Assembly (NCBI GenBank): GCA_934359255.1
Contig: CAKRLG010000006.1
Location: forward strand, 1-64,000
DNA: 64,000 bases
Source of the DNA: an uncultured Ruminococcus sp.
Lineage (GTDB): Bacteria > Bacillota > Clostridia > Lachnospirales > Lachnospiraceae
Direction of reading: 5' to 3'
Shown here one piece after another: positions 55,074-64,000 of this stretch. Positions within the stretch are counted from its first letter, which is position 1; the number at the start of each line of letters is the position of its first letter. A program made the position numbers and the translations under genes. The notes under the pieces were generated by a model. It did no database searches. It was not told where the DNA came from and saw nothing but the letters and a program-made list of their open reading frames with translations.

Positions 55074-55565
55074 TTATTTTGTCGTATCGGGTACATCTTT
55101 ATACTGACGTACATAACTGTTTCCTGCAGTATCAAACTGATAAATCTGATCTTCCTGTGGATAAGTCATCCCCAGTTCGTTCATCGCCTTATCTTTTATC
55201 TTTTCCAGATCCACTGATGAAATTACACTGTTGTATAATGCATCATTGTCTGCTTTCAGCTGACTCAGTTCTGACTCCGCAGTGGCAATCTCCTTTGTCT
55301 GTGTCGTGATCGCAGACTTCATCTGCAGATAACGGACACACATAAACAGAGCTGCCGCTGATACCACGGCCAGAAACATTACATAACCGCGGCTCATCGC
55401 TCTGGTTCTTGCCCGATTTCTGGAAGTTGCCCGACGAACCGGTCTCACTTCCGGTTCTTCCTGTGGTATGGCCTGAATCTTGCGGACAGTATTACCATCT
55501 ATCACATACTGTTCCACTATTCGTTCCGATCTGGAATTTACCCTTCTGTTTTGCTTTCTGGCCAT
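55074..55565 (-). CDS. ftsL: FtsL-like septum formation protein
   Basis: The 163-residue protein has a basic N-terminus, one membrane segment (about 74-95, MFLAVVSAAALFMCVRYLQM) and a coiled-coil extracytoplasmic part (about 96-135) with an EIATAESELSQLKADND pattern, typical of FtsL/DivIC. It forms the FtsQLB-type complex with FtsQ. FtsL sequences are poorly conserved, so the call rests mainly on topology and position between rsmH and the PBP gene. The ATG at 55565 follows AAGGAG. Confidence 0.82.
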   Translation of the reverse strand: MARKQNRRVNSRSERIVEQYVIDGNTVRKIQAIPQEEPEVRPVRRATSRNRARTRAMSRGYVMFLAVVSAAALFMCVRYLQMKSAITTQTKEIATAESELSQLKADNDALYNSVISSVDLEKIKDKAMNELGMTYPQEDQIYQFDTAGNSYVRQYKDVPDTTK

Positions 55566-55578
55566 TGTTGCTGTCTCC

Positions 55579-56529
55579 TTACTTTGCTTCGGATATCTGG
55601 CGTTCAAATACCCTCAATTTTGCACTCTGTGAGCGACTGTTCCACTCCAGTTCTTCCTCAGACGGAAGAATCGGTTTTCTTGTTATCACTCTGCCCTTGG
55701 ATACTTTTCCGCATACACACACGGGAAAGTTCGGCGGACAGGTACATGGATTTTCATTTCTTCGGAAAATCGTCTTTACGATACGGTCTTCCAGAGAATG
55801 GAAGGTAATAATACAGATCCTTCCTCCGTCATTTAAAAAGTCAATCATTCCATCCAGCGAATCGCGCAGGACATCAAGCTCATGATTCAGTTCAATCCTG
55901 AGTGCCTGAAATGTTCTCTTGGAAGGATGTCCGCCCGTTGCCCGGACTTTCATCGGAATGGCTCTTTTTATAATCTCCGTTAATTCTCCTGTGGTATGAA
56001 TCGGTGTCTCCTGTCTTGCCAGACAGATATGTTTTGCAATATTTTTTGCAAACTTGTCCTCTCCATAGTCACGAATAATCCTGTACAGTTCACTCTCACT
56101 GTAAGTATTTACGATATCTTCCGCAGTTTTGGTCTGCCGCTGATCCATACGCATATCCAGAGGCACATCCTCCCGGTACGTAAAACCGCGTTCTGCATGA
56201 TCCAGCTGATAGGAAGATACTCCCAAATCCAGCACAATACCATCAACAGAGTTGATTCCCCTTTTTTTTAATTCCGGGACCATGTGGCAATAATTACTGC
56301 GAATGATCATCGTGCGGTCCTGATAGTCCCGCAGTCGTTCACTTGCCGCCTGTATTGCCGCATCGTCCTGGTCTATTCCTATTAATCTCCCCGTGGCAGA
56401 TAATAATTTGCATACTTCCGAGGCATGTCCTGCCCCTCCCAAAGTTCCGTCAACATAGATGCCGTCCGGCTTCACGTTCAGATTGTCTATGGTCTCTTTC
56501 AGTAATACCGATTTGTGTTTAAACTCCAT
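55579..56529 (-). CDS. rsmH: 16S rRNA (cytosine-N4)-methyltransferase RsmH
   Basis: The 316-residue SAM-dependent enzyme methylates C1402 of 16S rRNA. The SAM motif is [11 protein letters not shown] (27-37), then [10 protein letters not shown], and the MraW-specific [19 protein letters not shown] and [12 protein letters not shown] segments. AAGGAG lies 12 bases before the ATG. It follows mraZ by 31 bases. Confidence 0.96.
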   Translation of the reverse strand: MEFKHKSVLLKETIDNLNVKPDGIYVDGTLGGAGHASEVCKLLSATGRLIGIDQDDAAIQAASERLRDYQDRTMIIRSNYCHMVPELKKRGINSVDGIVLDLGVSSYQLDHAERGFTYREDVPLDMRMDQRQTKTAEDIVNTYSESELYRIIRDYGEDKFAKNIAKHICLARQETPIHTTGELTEIIKRAIPMKVRATGGHPSKRTFQALRIELNHELDVLRDSLDGMIDFLNDGGRICIITFHSLEDRIVKTIFRRNENPCTCPPNFPVCVCGKVSKGRVITRKPILPSEEELEWNSRSQSAKLRVFERQISEAK

Positions 56530-56560
56530 CTAACACTCTTACTCCTTTTTTTCACCGGAT

Positions 56561-56992
56561 CTAGATGATAATTCCCATCTCCTGCATATCTTCTGCAATC
56601 GCATCCATATCATCATAGTCATTATTTTCACTCCACTTCGCCTTGCTCCAGACTTCGATCCGGTTCAGATTACCGGTGAGTACCACATCTTTCTCCAGAC
56701 CTGCAAATTCCCGTAACGTTGCCGGTACCAGAATTCTCCCCTGTCGGTCCAGTTCACATGTTGTCGCACCTGCCACAAAGAATCGTGAAAATTTTCTCGC
56801 ATTTTTGTTTGTAAGCGGTAAAGCTTCCAGTTTCTTCTCAAAGATCTTCCACTGTTCCATAGGATAAATAGAAAGGCAGCCGTCTAAACCCTTTGTTAAC
56901 ACGAATTCATCTCCCAGTTCTTCGCGAAACTTAGACGGAATAATTAATCTTCCTTTTGCGTCAATTGTATGACTGTATTCTCCCATGAACAT
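56561..56992 (-). CDS. mraZ: MraZ, transcriptional regulator of the division cluster
   Basis: The 143-residue protein has two AbrB-like swapped-hairpin repeats with [14 protein letters not shown] and [14 protein letters not shown], the DNA-binding signatures of MraZ. It forms rings that bind spaced direct repeats ahead of its own operon. GAGGG precedes the ATG. Three AAGTGG repeats in its leader (57110-57136) are the expected site. Confidence 0.96.
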   Translation of the reverse strand: MFMGEYSHTIDAKGRLIIPSKFREELGDEFVLTKGLDGCLSIYPMEQWKIFEKKLEALPLTNKNARKFSRFFVAGATTCELDRQGRILVPATLREFAGLEKDVVLTGNLNRIEVWSKAKWSENNDYDDMDAIAEDMQEMGIII

Positions 56993-57013
56993 AGAATCTA
57001 CCCTCTTTGAGTG

Positions 57014-57029
57014 CCGGGAAATTTCCCGG
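57014..57029. promoter_or_regulatory. 16-bp perfect palindrome in the mraZ leader
   Basis: CCGGGAAATTTCCCGG, 20 bases before the mraZ ATG on the minus strand. It could be an RNA hairpin or a second operator. Confidence 0.5.
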
Positions 57030-57109
57030 AATCATGAAATAAACGGTTCTCCCCAACCTTTTATTTCAGGTGCTTTCTGGAATCGGCTGCCACACACTCT
57101 CCCTTTCGC

Positions 57110-57136
57110 ACCACTTTTCTCCACTTTCTACCACTT
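57110..57136 (-). promoter_or_regulatory. MraZ box: three AAGTGG direct repeats
   Basis: On the minus strand AAGTGG occurs at 57131-57136, 57121-57126 and 57111-57116, with an exact 10-bp period, just downstream of the -10. This fits the known mode of MraZ binding to several short direct repeats. Confidence 0.8.
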
Positions 57137-57145
57137 ATGCTCTTT

Positions 57146-57174
57146 ATTCTAAACCAAATGTAGAAAGAATACAA
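57146..57174 (-). promoter_or_regulatory. Promoter of the dcw cluster
   Basis: On the minus strand TTGTAT (57169-57174), 17-base spacer, TAGAAT (57146-57151). The MraZ boxes begin ten bases after it. Confidence 0.65.
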
Positions 57175-57187
57175 GGGGAAATTTTGG

Positions 57188-57226
57188 AAAAAAAATGAGG
57201 AAAAGTTAAACTTTTCCTCATTTTTC
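57188..57226. terminator. Terminator of ychF
   Basis: A 14-bp perfect stem, AAAATGAGGAAAAG (57192-57205) with CTTTTCCTCATTTT (57211-57224), and T-runs on both strands. Confidence 0.82.
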
Positions 57227-57248
57227 TGCATTTTTTCTGCTTATTCAC

Positions 57249-58346
57249 TTATACATTGAAACGGAATAAAATTACATCTCCGTCTTTTACCACATATTCT
57301 TTTCCTTCCATGCGGACCAGACCTTTTTCTCTTGCTCCGGCATAAGAACCGGACTCCAGGAGATCTTTATAGTTAACAACTTCTGCCTTGATAAATCCTC
57401 TCTCAAAGTCGGTATGAATCTTTCCTGCTGCCTGCGGTGCCTTTGTTCCCACTTTAATCGTCCATGCACGTGTCTCATCCTCACCGGCAGTCAGATAACT
57501 CATCAGTCCCAGCAGTTCATAACTTGCTTTGATCAGTTTTTCCAGACCGGATTCCTGAATTCCCAGATCATCCAGGAACATTTTTTTCTCATCCTCTTCC
57601 AGTTCGGCAATCTCCTGTTCAATCTCCGCACAGATAACAAACACACCACTGTTCTGCTCTTTTGCCAGTTCCCGGACAGCCTGTACATGTGGGTTTGAAG
57701 CACCATCATCTGCCAGATCATCTTCTGAAACATTCGCTGCAAAAATGACCGGCTTTGCTGTCAGCAGATTGTACTCCTGCATCCATGCCTCTTCATCTTC
57801 ATTTTCCAGTTCTAAGCTGATTGCCGGTTTTCCGTCTTCCAGGTGTGCTTTGATTCGCTGCTGCAGTTCCAGCTCCTTCGCTGCTGTCTTATCCATTCTG
57901 GCTGCTTTCGTCGTCTTGGCAATTCTTCTCTCCAGAATTTCCAGATCCGAAAAGATCAGTTCCAAGTTGATCGTCTCAATATCACGCACCGGATCGATCT
58001 TTCCATCCACATGGATAACATTGGAATCTTCAAAACAACGAACCACATGAACGATCGCATCCACTTCTCGAATATTCGCAAGAAACTGATTACCCAGGCC
58101 TTCTCCCTTGGAAGCTCCTTTTACCAGACCTGCAATATCCACAAACTCAATCACCGCCGGAGTCACCTTCTTGGAATGATAAAAATCTCCTAACAATTTC
58201 AGTCTCTCATCCGGCACTGCCACGATACCCACATTCGGATCAATCGTACAAAACGGATAATTGGCAGACTCAGCCCCTGCCTTTGTCAGTGAGTTAAACA
58301 AGGTACTCTTTCCCACATTCGGAAGCCCAACGATACCTAACTTCAT
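57249..58346 (-). CDS. ychF: YchF-family ATP/GTP-binding protein
   Basis: The 365-residue Obg-family P-loop protein prefers ATP and associates with ribosomes and redox-stress control. P-loop GLPNVGKS (7-14), DIAGLVKGASKGEGLGN (G3 switch), and ANVSEDD in place of the usual NKxD, which gives the ATP preference. The C-terminal TGS domain reads WTIKVGTKAPQAAGKIHTDFERGFIKAEV. GAGGT precedes the ATG. Confidence 0.96.
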   Translation of the reverse strand: MKLGIVGLPNVGKSTLFNSLTKAGAESANYPFCTIDPNVGIVAVPDERLKLLGDFYHSKKVTPAVIEFVDIAGLVKGASKGEGLGNQFLANIREVDAIVHVVRCFEDSNVIHVDGKIDPVRDIETINLELIFSDLEILERRIAKTTKAARMDKTAAKELELQQRIKAHLEDGKPAISLELENEDEEAWMQEYNLLTAKPVIFAANVSEDDLADDGASNPHVQAVRELAKEQNSGVFVICAEIEQEIAELEEDEKKMFLDDLGIQESGLEKLIKASYELLGLMSYLTAGEDETRAWTIKVGTKAPQAAGKIHTDFERGFIKAEVVNYKDLLESGSYAGAREKGLVRMEGKEYVVKDGDVILFRFNV

Positions 58347-58590
58347 ACTATATACCTCTTTCCTAAATTTCCTTTATTTTATAGCCTTTTGCTCTTCGCA
58401 ATCGCATCGAGTGCCACAATAAGTGCCATTTACACAACACCATAAAGTCTATCATATTTCCCCCACACAGGCAAGTTTTCTTTTCTCCCCATTTGAATTC
58501 CCTCCCCATACCAGCATCCTTCCCCCTTTGAACACCCAGCCGTCAGCCCACCCCCTGTGTCAAAAAAACTATCTTAATAAAATATAATAG

Positions 58591-58647
58591 CCGGGTGACC
58601 TCCCAGTGCAAGGGGAAAAGCAAAACATACACACTGGGAGTCCCCGG
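58591..58647. terminator. Large hairpin after the mannosidase gene
   Basis: CTCCCAGTG and CACTGGGAG (9 bp) with outer CCGG pairing (CCGGG at 58591 with CCGG at 58644-58647), loop about 22 bases. The rest of the 355-base gap between ychF and the mannosidase gene shows no gene and no further structure I can name. Confidence 0.55.
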
Positions 58648-58701
58648 TTACTACCAAAAATCTATTCAGTTTGTGAAACCTCAGACAGCAATCCGCCTTT
58701 T

Positions 58702-61700
58702 TTAAAACGTAACTTTCAACGTCTTAATCTCATAAGGTTTCATCTCGAAAGTTGCCTGATTTCCTGTAAACGCTACAGGATCTGCACCTTCTTCCATCAT
58801 ATTACACTCGACAACAGATGTCAATTCCTTACCGAAAGTCAATGTCACAGGAGTTCTTCTGTTATAGCACTCGTACAGACGAAGGATGACAGCATCCGAA
58901 TCTTCCGCTTTTTTCACAACTTCAACCACTGCATTATCCTGATCAGAGGAAACCAGAGAATATTCCGGAGCAAGTGTTCCTTCTTCGTTCTCTTTCCAGC
59001 TGTAGGTCAGAGGGTTATTGATCTGGTAAGCCTGTTTTACCGTACCGGCTTCTCTCCAGCCACCCTGATGTGGATAAATCGAATAGGTAAATTCATGCAG
59101 TTCTTTATCTGCTTCCGGATTCGGATGAATAGCAGATTTCAGCATGGACATACCGATCACACCATTGCGGACACCAACACCATACTTGCAGTCATTTAAC
59201 ATGCTGACACCGTAGCCATCCTCGGACACATCCATCCATTTGTGGTGGCAAACTTCAAATTTTGCAAAATCCCAGGAAGTATTGTCATGAGTATCACGTT
59301 TTACGTTACCATACTGGATATCAAATGTAGCTTCGTTGGTATGTACATCGATCGGGAAGTAATCTTTTACAAAGATCTGATGCTCTTTCCAGTCGATCAC
59401 ATTCTTAATATCGATTCTCGGAATGTCATGATACAGATAAATAAACTGTGTGATCGTGGAATCCAGATATTTACGCTCTACTTTTACGCAGGCTCTTACC
59501 GGACCATTTTCCACTACTTCCATCGCAGATACCTGATCGATATCCCAGGATTTTTCTGTATAGTAATTGTTTACATCCCATGCATCATAGTTATGTGGAC
59601 GGTCTTCGTAACTTACGATCACGTTACCGGCTTTTCCAGGTTTCAGTACGTCACGATTTGCTTTCTTATCATAGATCTTCGCAAACTGACCTTTTTCATT
59701 ATATTCTACCTTGAAGAACTCATTTTCCATCACTTCTGTGGAAACTTCCATTGACGGTGTTGTATCTGCTGCTTCTTCTTTTACAATATAAGTCTTATAT
59801 CCTTTTCCTGGTACTCCTGCTGCAAAGAATACATATGCACCGTCTGCGGTTTTCTGAACAGCCAGTTTTGTCTCACCATCGTAAACTGCAGGTTCTCCCA
59901 TTCCTTCCGGAACAGTAAAGGTTACCAGATCATAAGCAGCTGCACTGTTCGGGTTATATACAACCAGAGAATGTTTCGGTGCTTTTACACCGGCAGCAAT
60001 ATGAGCCAGCGTTGCATCAGTCAGCGCTTTATTTTCTGCAAAGATGCCTTCGTACTCTGCTTTTGAATCATCATATACTTCTTTGATCGAAGATCCCGGC
60101 AGAATATCGTGGAACTGGTTACGCAGGATGACCTCCCATCCCTCATGCAGTTCTTTTTCCGGATATGCGCCACCTGCGGTCTGTGCATCCAGCATTGCGT
60201 ACATTTCTTCGTTCTGATATGCAAATTCTGCTTTCCGGTTGAACTTTTTGTTTCTTGCCATAGAAGTATAAGTACCTCTGTGGTATTCCAGATATAACTC
60301 GCCTACCCATGTCGGCAGATATTTTTTATCGGTTACATGTTTATCCAGAACGTGGAAGAATTCTTTTGCAGTAGACATCTTGGTTCTCGGCATACCCGGG
60401 AGACCTTTTGCCAGACGTCTCTGGTTCTCCAGCATATCTTTGGTTGGACCGCCGCCACCGTCTCCGAAACCGAAGCTACAAAGTACTTCTTCGTTCAGAT
60501 ATTTCTGGCTGTATCGTGCCCATGCACCCTTCATCTGGCTTGGATTGATATATCCGTTATAAGTGGTAAAGTGTTCTGTCTCCGTACCACCCTCTACTGC
60601 TGCCTTATTATAATCACGGGTCGGAACAAAATGCGTCAGTACACGGGTTCCGTCAATACCTTCCCATTCGAATGTATCATACGGCATCTTGTTAAACTCG
60701 TTCCAGCTGATCTTTGTTGTCATGAAATACGGAATTCCACATTTCTGCAGAATCTGCGGAAGTGCTGCGGAATAACCGAATACGTCAGGAAGCCACAGAA
60801 TCTCGTTGTCCACACCGAACTCTTCTTTGAAGAACCTCTGTCCGTGTACAAACTGGCGAACCAGTGCTTCACCGGAAGCGATATTACAGTCTGCCTCTAC
60901 GAACATACCACCGTCCGGCTCCCAGCGACCTTCTTTGACTCTTTCTTTGATCTGTTCATAAACATCCGGAGCATTTTTCTTCACATATTTGTACAGCTGT
61001 GGCTGGCTGGACATAAATACATATTCCGGATATTCTTTCATCAGTTCCAGTACGGTAGAAAAGCTTCTCACTGCCTTGTCTTCTGTCACACGCAGTGTCC
61101 ACAGCCATGCACAGTCGATGTGTGTATGTCCTACGCAGTAGATGATCGGGCTCTTCTCGCCGTCACAGTATTTTTCATAAAATTCTTTTGTGATATATTC
61201 CTGTGCTTTTTCCAGGCTTTGATAATACTCTTTGGAACCTTCTTTTCTCATATCCAGCAGATTCAGAGATTCGTTCAGTGCCTGAATAATCGTAATATAT
61301 GCCTGATCTTCCGTGTTCAGCAGTCTGGCACTCTGGTACGGAACTTCCAGGTCATAGTAATATTTCTCGGTCTTACGATCCAGTACTTTCAGGCTGGAAT
61401 TCATCTTCAGACTGAAGTTCTGGTCTCCGGTAAATGCAGAAAGAACAATGCGGTAGGTATCTCCTGCTTTGGCAGGTTCTGCCAGGATGATTTCTCTGTG
61501 GTTGACATCAAGACCCTGTACTCTCACACCGTTTACAAAGATGGAAAACTGTGGATTCGTTGCATCCCACTCTCCTTCTTTTCCGGTTTTCAGTTCGTAC
61601 ACTACACACTCTCCGTCAAATTCTTCCGGAATCGTCACTACGGTCTCAAACCAGTAGTATTCTCTGTGTCCGCCCCATAATTCCTGATTGGTGATCTCTG

Positions 61701-61848
61701 TCCAGGATGAAGTATCCAGATTCTTTACATCCGGAAATCTCTCATCGGTGCGGATCATCTTGTAACTTGGAATCGCAACCTGCTTCGGATATACCTGTGC
61801 CTGCAGATATTCCAGCATTTTACCGATTCTTTCTTTGAGCAATATCAT
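58702..61848 (-). CDS. GH38 alpha-mannosidase
   Basis: The 1048-residue glycoside hydrolase cleaves alpha-mannosides, probably from imported N-glycan- or mannan-derived oligosaccharides, because no signal peptide is present. It has an N-terminal beta domain (1-230), then the catalytic domain: zinc motif GHTHIDCAWLW (His241, Asp245 region), GGMFVEADCNIASGEALVRQ, and LPDVFGYS with the nucleophile Asp355. The long C-terminal beta-sandwich domains match the family. AAGGAGG precedes the ATG. An ABC transporter for sugars lies just upstream on the same strand, with a 223-base gap, suggesting one glycan-use locus. Confidence 0.94.
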   Translation of the reverse strand: MILLKERIGKMLEYLQAQVYPKQVAIPSYKMIRTDERFPDVKNLDTSSWTEITNQELWGGHREYYWFETVVTIPEEFDGECVVYELKTGKEGEWDATNPQFSIFVNGVRVQGLDVNHREIILAEPAKAGDTYRIVLSAFTGDQNFSLKMNSSLKVLDRKTEKYYYDLEVPYQSARLLNTEDQAYITIIQALNESLNLLDMRKEGSKEYYQSLEKAQEYITKEFYEKYCDGEKSPIIYCVGHTHIDCAWLWTLRVTEDKAVRSFSTVLELMKEYPEYVFMSSQPQLYKYVKKNAPDVYEQIKERVKEGRWEPDGGMFVEADCNIASGEALVRQFVHGQRFFKEEFGVDNEILWLPDVFGYSAALPQILQKCGIPYFMTTKISWNEFNKMPYDTFEWEGIDGTRVLTHFVPTRDYNKAAVEGGTETEHFTTYNGYINPSQMKGAWARYSQKYLNEEVLCSFGFGDGGGGPTKDMLENQRRLAKGLPGMPRTKMSTAKEFFHVLDKHVTDKKYLPTWVGELYLEYHRGTYTSMARNKKFNRKAEFAYQNEEMYAMLDAQTAGGAYPEKELHEGWEVILRNQFHDILPGSSIKEVYDDSKAEYEGIFAENKALTDATLAHIAAGVKAPKHSLVVYNPNSAAAYDLVTFTVPEGMGEPAVYDGETKLAVQKTADGAYVFFAAGVPGKGYKTYIVKEEAADTTPSMEVSTEVMENEFFKVEYNEKGQFAKIYDKKANRDVLKPGKAGNVIVSYEDRPHNYDAWDVNNYYTEKSWDIDQVSAMEVVENGPVRACVKVERKYLDSTITQFIYLYHDIPRIDIKNVIDWKEHQIFVKDYFPIDVHTNEATFDIQYGNVKRDTHDNTSWDFAKFEVCHHKWMDVSEDGYGVSMLNDCKYGVGVRNGVIGMSMLKSAIHPNPEADKELHEFTYSIYPHQGGWREAGTVKQAYQINNPLTYSWKENEEGTLAPEYSLVSSDQDNAVVEVVKKAEDSDAVILRLYECYNRRTPVTLTFGKELTSVVECNMMEEGADPVAFTGNQATFEMKPYEIKTLKVTF

Positions 61849-61862
61849 TTTTGCTACCTCCT

Positions 61863-61880
61863 TGTAAAACCCATTTTACA
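61863..61880 (-). promoter_or_regulatory. Inverted repeat before the mannosidase ribosome site
   Basis: TGTAAAA and TTTTACA around four bases (TGTAAAACCCATTTTACA), adjoining the AAGGAGG. Possible operator or hairpin that hides the ribosome site. Confidence 0.4.
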
Positions 61881-62071
61881 GTCGCTTTTCACCCAATACC
61901 TTCAGAAAAGTCAAAGCAACTGCATTTACCTCATAATACCATATCTTCTCCAAAAAAGAAAGCCATCTTTGAATGCCGGGCACACAGCCCATACGTGATA
62001 TATAAACCGTGTACCCTCTGCATCCGGTGATGGCTCGGTACCTTACTTATTATTTTATTGTAACAACGGCA

Positions 62072-62893
62072 TCAGCCTTTTGCAGCACCTGCCATGGTAA
62101 ATCCTTTGGACATGTAATTCTGTGACAGAACATACAGCAGGACAGACGGCAGTGCGTAAATAATAGAGTATGCAGCCAGCGGACCATATGCAATTGTTCC
62201 GTGCTGACCGAAGAACTGATACAGCATAACAGCTGCAGGAAGTTTCGCTTTGGAACTCAGCAGGATATACGGGATAAAGAAGTTACCCCAGCTTCCGGAG
62301 AATGTATAGATAAATACTACACAGATTCCAGGGAACATCAGCGGTGCTACGATCTTTCTGATAGACTGCATGGTAGTAGCTCCGTCTACCCATGCTGCTT
62401 CTTCCAGTTCTACCGGAACGCCATCCATAAAGTTCTTCATCAGCCAGATTCCATATGGAAGTGCGGAAGCTGTCAGATACAGGATTACTCCCGGGATGCT
62501 GTCCAGAAGTCCGATGTTCAGGAACATTTTGTATACCGGAACGATAACAGCGATCATTGGCAGTGCTGTCATAAACAAGATGACATACATAAACTGTTTT
62601 TTAAATGTCAGATGGTATCTGGACAGCGGATAAGCTGCCAGACCGGATACCAGTACCACGATCAGAGACTGAATCAGGGAAATGGTAAGACCTACACCAA
62701 ATCCTCTCAGGTTCTCCATATTGGTCAATACTGAAACAAAGTTACTGAGTGTCCACTGTGACGGCCATTTTAACGCCTGGCTTGCGTTTAAGTCGAATGC
62801 AGCAAGAATCAGCCATACCAGAGGCAGGACAAAGATAATTGCAATGATCGTCAGTATTGCATAATGAATTGCTTTTGTTACTCTCTCACTCAT
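62072..62893 (-). CDS. Sugar ABC transporter permease, MalG type
   Basis: The 273-residue permease belongs to the CUT1 oligosaccharide importers. It has six membrane segments and the coupling EAA loop: EEAAWVDGATTMQSIRKIVAPLMFPG. The C-terminus MSKGFTMAGAAKG is typical of MalG-like proteins, which reach the ATPase site. It follows the MalF-type gene by 17 bases. The ATPase gene is not in view, as is usual for CUT1 systems with a shared MsmK-like ATPase. Confidence 0.92.
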   Translation of the reverse strand: MSERVTKAIHYAILTIIAIIFVLPLVWLILAAFDLNASQALKWPSQWTLSNFVSVLTNMENLRGFGVGLTISLIQSLIVVLVSGLAAYPLSRYHLTFKKQFMYVILFMTALPMIAVIVPVYKMFLNIGLLDSIPGVILYLTASALPYGIWLMKNFMDGVPVELEEAAWVDGATTMQSIRKIVAPLMFPGICVVFIYTFSGSWGNFFIPYILLSSKAKLPAAVMLYQFFGQHGTIAYGPLAAYSIIYALPSVLLYVLSQNYMSKGFTMAGAAKG

Positions 62894-62910
62894 CTTATCT
62901 TTCTCCTTTC

Positions 62911-63798
62911 TTATTCTTCGCTCTTAACTACTTTTGTATAGATGACACTGCATACAGCGCCGACTGCCAGCAGTACCATACCGATTGCAGTACCCTGTCC
63001 TAACTGGAAGTTCTTCATACCTGCGTTGTACATGTAGATAGACAATGTTGTTGTTTTGGTACCAGGACCACCACCGGTCAGTGCCCAGATCAGACCGAAT
63101 ACACCCAATGTAGACAGGGTATTCAGCATAGTATTGGTTGCGATGGTATCTTTGATACAAGGAACGATGATACGAATCAGCGTCTGGATGCGGGTTGCAC
63201 CGTCCACGCGTGCTGCCTCTTCGATGTCACCGGATACGTTATCCAGCGCGGACTGGAAGTTCATCATGGAGAATGCAGTACCATGCCATACGTTGGCGAT
63301 GACTACTGTTGCCATCGGGTGTGCATAGATCCATTCTACTGCCGGCAGATGGACAGCTGTCAACATAGTGTTCATGGTACCGGACATATCAAAGAATGCC
63401 AGCATAGCCAGTGATACTACGATTTCCGGCATAACCCAGCCAACCAGGATACACGGTCCTACAACACTACGGAAAGCTTTTGCTTTTCCCTTCATCAGAT
63501 AAGCAATGATGAAACCAAGGACACTCTGTCCTGCAAGGCTTCCGATCAGGAAGATCAGTGTGTTTTTAATTGCCGTCAGTGTATTTGGATCTTTAAAAAT
63601 TTTCACGTAGTTGTCAATGCCTACAAACTGGAAGTTCTGCGCGTTGGCTCCGGTTAATGCCATGTTTGTAAATGAATAATAAACTGTCAGGATAATCGGA
63701 ACAATGAAGAAACATACCAGAAGAATCACTGCCGGAAGAAGCAGGATTGACTTCTTAGCTTCATCTTTGATCATCGCTGCGCGATTCGGTTTTGCCAT
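62911..63798 (-). CDS. Sugar ABC transporter permease, MalF type
   Basis: The 295-residue partner permease has an N-terminal membrane segment, the periplasmic-type loop with FTNMALTGANAQNFQFVGIDNYVKIF, and the EAA loop EEAARVDGATRIQTLIRIIVPCIKD. AGGAGG lies close to the ATG at 63798. It heads the pair, with an upstream hairpin and the tail of a probable binding-protein gene before it. Confidence 0.92.
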   Translation of the reverse strand: MAKPNRAAMIKDEAKKSILLLPAVILLVCFFIVPIILTVYYSFTNMALTGANAQNFQFVGIDNYVKIFKDPNTLTAIKNTLIFLIGSLAGQSVLGFIIAYLMKGKAKAFRSVVGPCILVGWVMPEIVVSLAMLAFFDMSGTMNTMLTAVHLPAVEWIYAHPMATVVIANVWHGTAFSMMNFQSALDNVSGDIEEAARVDGATRIQTLIRIIVPCIKDTIATNTMLNTLSTLGVFGLIWALTGGGPGTKTTTLSIYMYNAGMKNFQLGQGTAIGMVLLAVGAVCSVIYTKVVKSEE

Positions 63799-63840
63799 GG
63801 TCCTTTCCTCCTATTTTACATACTCTTTTTGCCTCAATTC

Positions 63841-63879
63841 TTATACGAGAAAGCACTTTCTTATTACTTTTTCGTATAA
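63841..63879. promoter_or_regulatory. Inverted repeat in the permease leader
   Basis: TTATACGA (63841-63848) and TCGTATAA (63872-63879) with an inner GAAAG/CTTTC pair. Its role is unknown. Confidence 0.4.
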
Positions 63880-63913
63880 AAATGCGGGCTGCCGGTTATT
63901 CGTGCAGCCCGCA
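63874..63913 (-). terminator. Hairpin terminator after the probable binding-protein gene
   Basis: TGCGGGCTGC (63883-63892) pairs perfectly with GCAGCCCGCA (63904-63913), and on the minus strand is followed by ATTTTTATACG. Between an SBP gene and its permeases this would give the SBP a higher expression. Confidence 0.75.
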
Positions 63914-63926
63914 CCGTTATTGCACC

Positions 63927-64000
63927 TTACTGTTTTGTCGTATTTTCTTCGCCAACAGCATTTGCAACACTTGTTGCATACTGTTTCATTGCATTTTCCG
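63927..64000 (-). CDS. C-terminal fragment, probably sugar ABC substrate-binding protein
   Basis: Only 24 codons and two bases are seen, ending VANAVGEENTTKQ and TAA at 63927-63929. The sequence alone is not diagnostic. The position in front of MalF and MalG permease genes on the same strand makes a binding lipoprotein the best guess. Confidence 0.45.
   Translation of the reverse strand, partial: ENAMKQYATSVANAVGEENTTKQ

Noticed and set aside
60337..61680. 447-codon open frame on the plus strand
   Set aside because: Antisense to the GH38 gene, of low-complexity Phe/Cys/Val composition; no start signal.

Overview
This 64 kb window looks like chromosome of a low-GC Gram-positive anaerobe, most likely a member of the Lachnospiraceae (Clostridia). 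Evidence: consensus sigma-A-type promoters and strong AGGAGG ribosome sites, HPr kinase/phosphorylase, a T-box in front of thrS, glutaminyl-tRNA synthetase, two class B penicillin-binding proteins in the division cluster, DUF1846 and DUF362 proteins, and GH38 mannosidase with a sugar ABC transporter. The genus cannot be fixed from the sequence alone. Most genes are on the minus strand. No CRISPR array, rRNA, prophage or complete insertion sequence was seen.

Layout. 1-4.8 kb: a truncated secreted cell-wall-binding repeat protein, a divergent LicC-like nucleotidyltransferase, a YkgJ-type cysteine-cluster protein, cyclophilin and a YigZ/IMPACT protein. 4.9-7.5 kb: class A PBP. 7.8-13.8 kb: glcK, hprK, uvrC and a first ftsH. 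14-23.6 kb: DUF1846 protein, galE, a VanZ-like protein, a HAD phosphatase with a small partner, a small membrane-anchored acidic protein, glnS, a second ftsH and a NiaR-type repressor. 23.6-32.6 kb: helD, an M18 aminopeptidase, sbcC-sbcD, a membrane protein and a tiny cysteine protein. 32.8-37.5 kb: tRNA-Leu(CAA), thrS with its T-box, a D-2-hydroxyacid dehydrogenase and a DUF362 protein. 37.5-57 kb: the division and cell wall (dcw) cluster, transcribed leftwards: mraZ, rsmH, ftsL, ftsI-like, spoVD-like, mraY, murD, rluA, then, after an interruption, ftsW, murA, ftsQ, ftsZ. The interruption is a rightward-transcribed Xre-cupin regulator plus potABCD polyamine transporter and a large structured palindrome. 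57.2-64 kb: ychF, then a GH38 alpha-mannosidase with two sugar ABC permeases and the tail of a probable binding protein.

How it works together: the PBPs, Mur enzymes, FtsW, FtsQ, FtsL and FtsZ build and divide the wall. HPrK and glucokinase link to carbon control. Mannosidase and ABC transporter form a glycan-use locus. The Xre-cupin protein probably controls polyamine uptake.

The most unusual material is non-coding: a 184-bp near-palindromic element behind potD; a 142-bp repeat (family A) in two 94% identical copies whose hairpin differs by a compensated base pair; and a dispersed repeat (family B), tandem at 31.4 kb and present as a decayed copy between the T-box and thrS. Further items are a terminator whose 3' arm appears to hold the ribosome site of the spoVD-like gene, and a leader hairpin ahead of the xre-pot operon.
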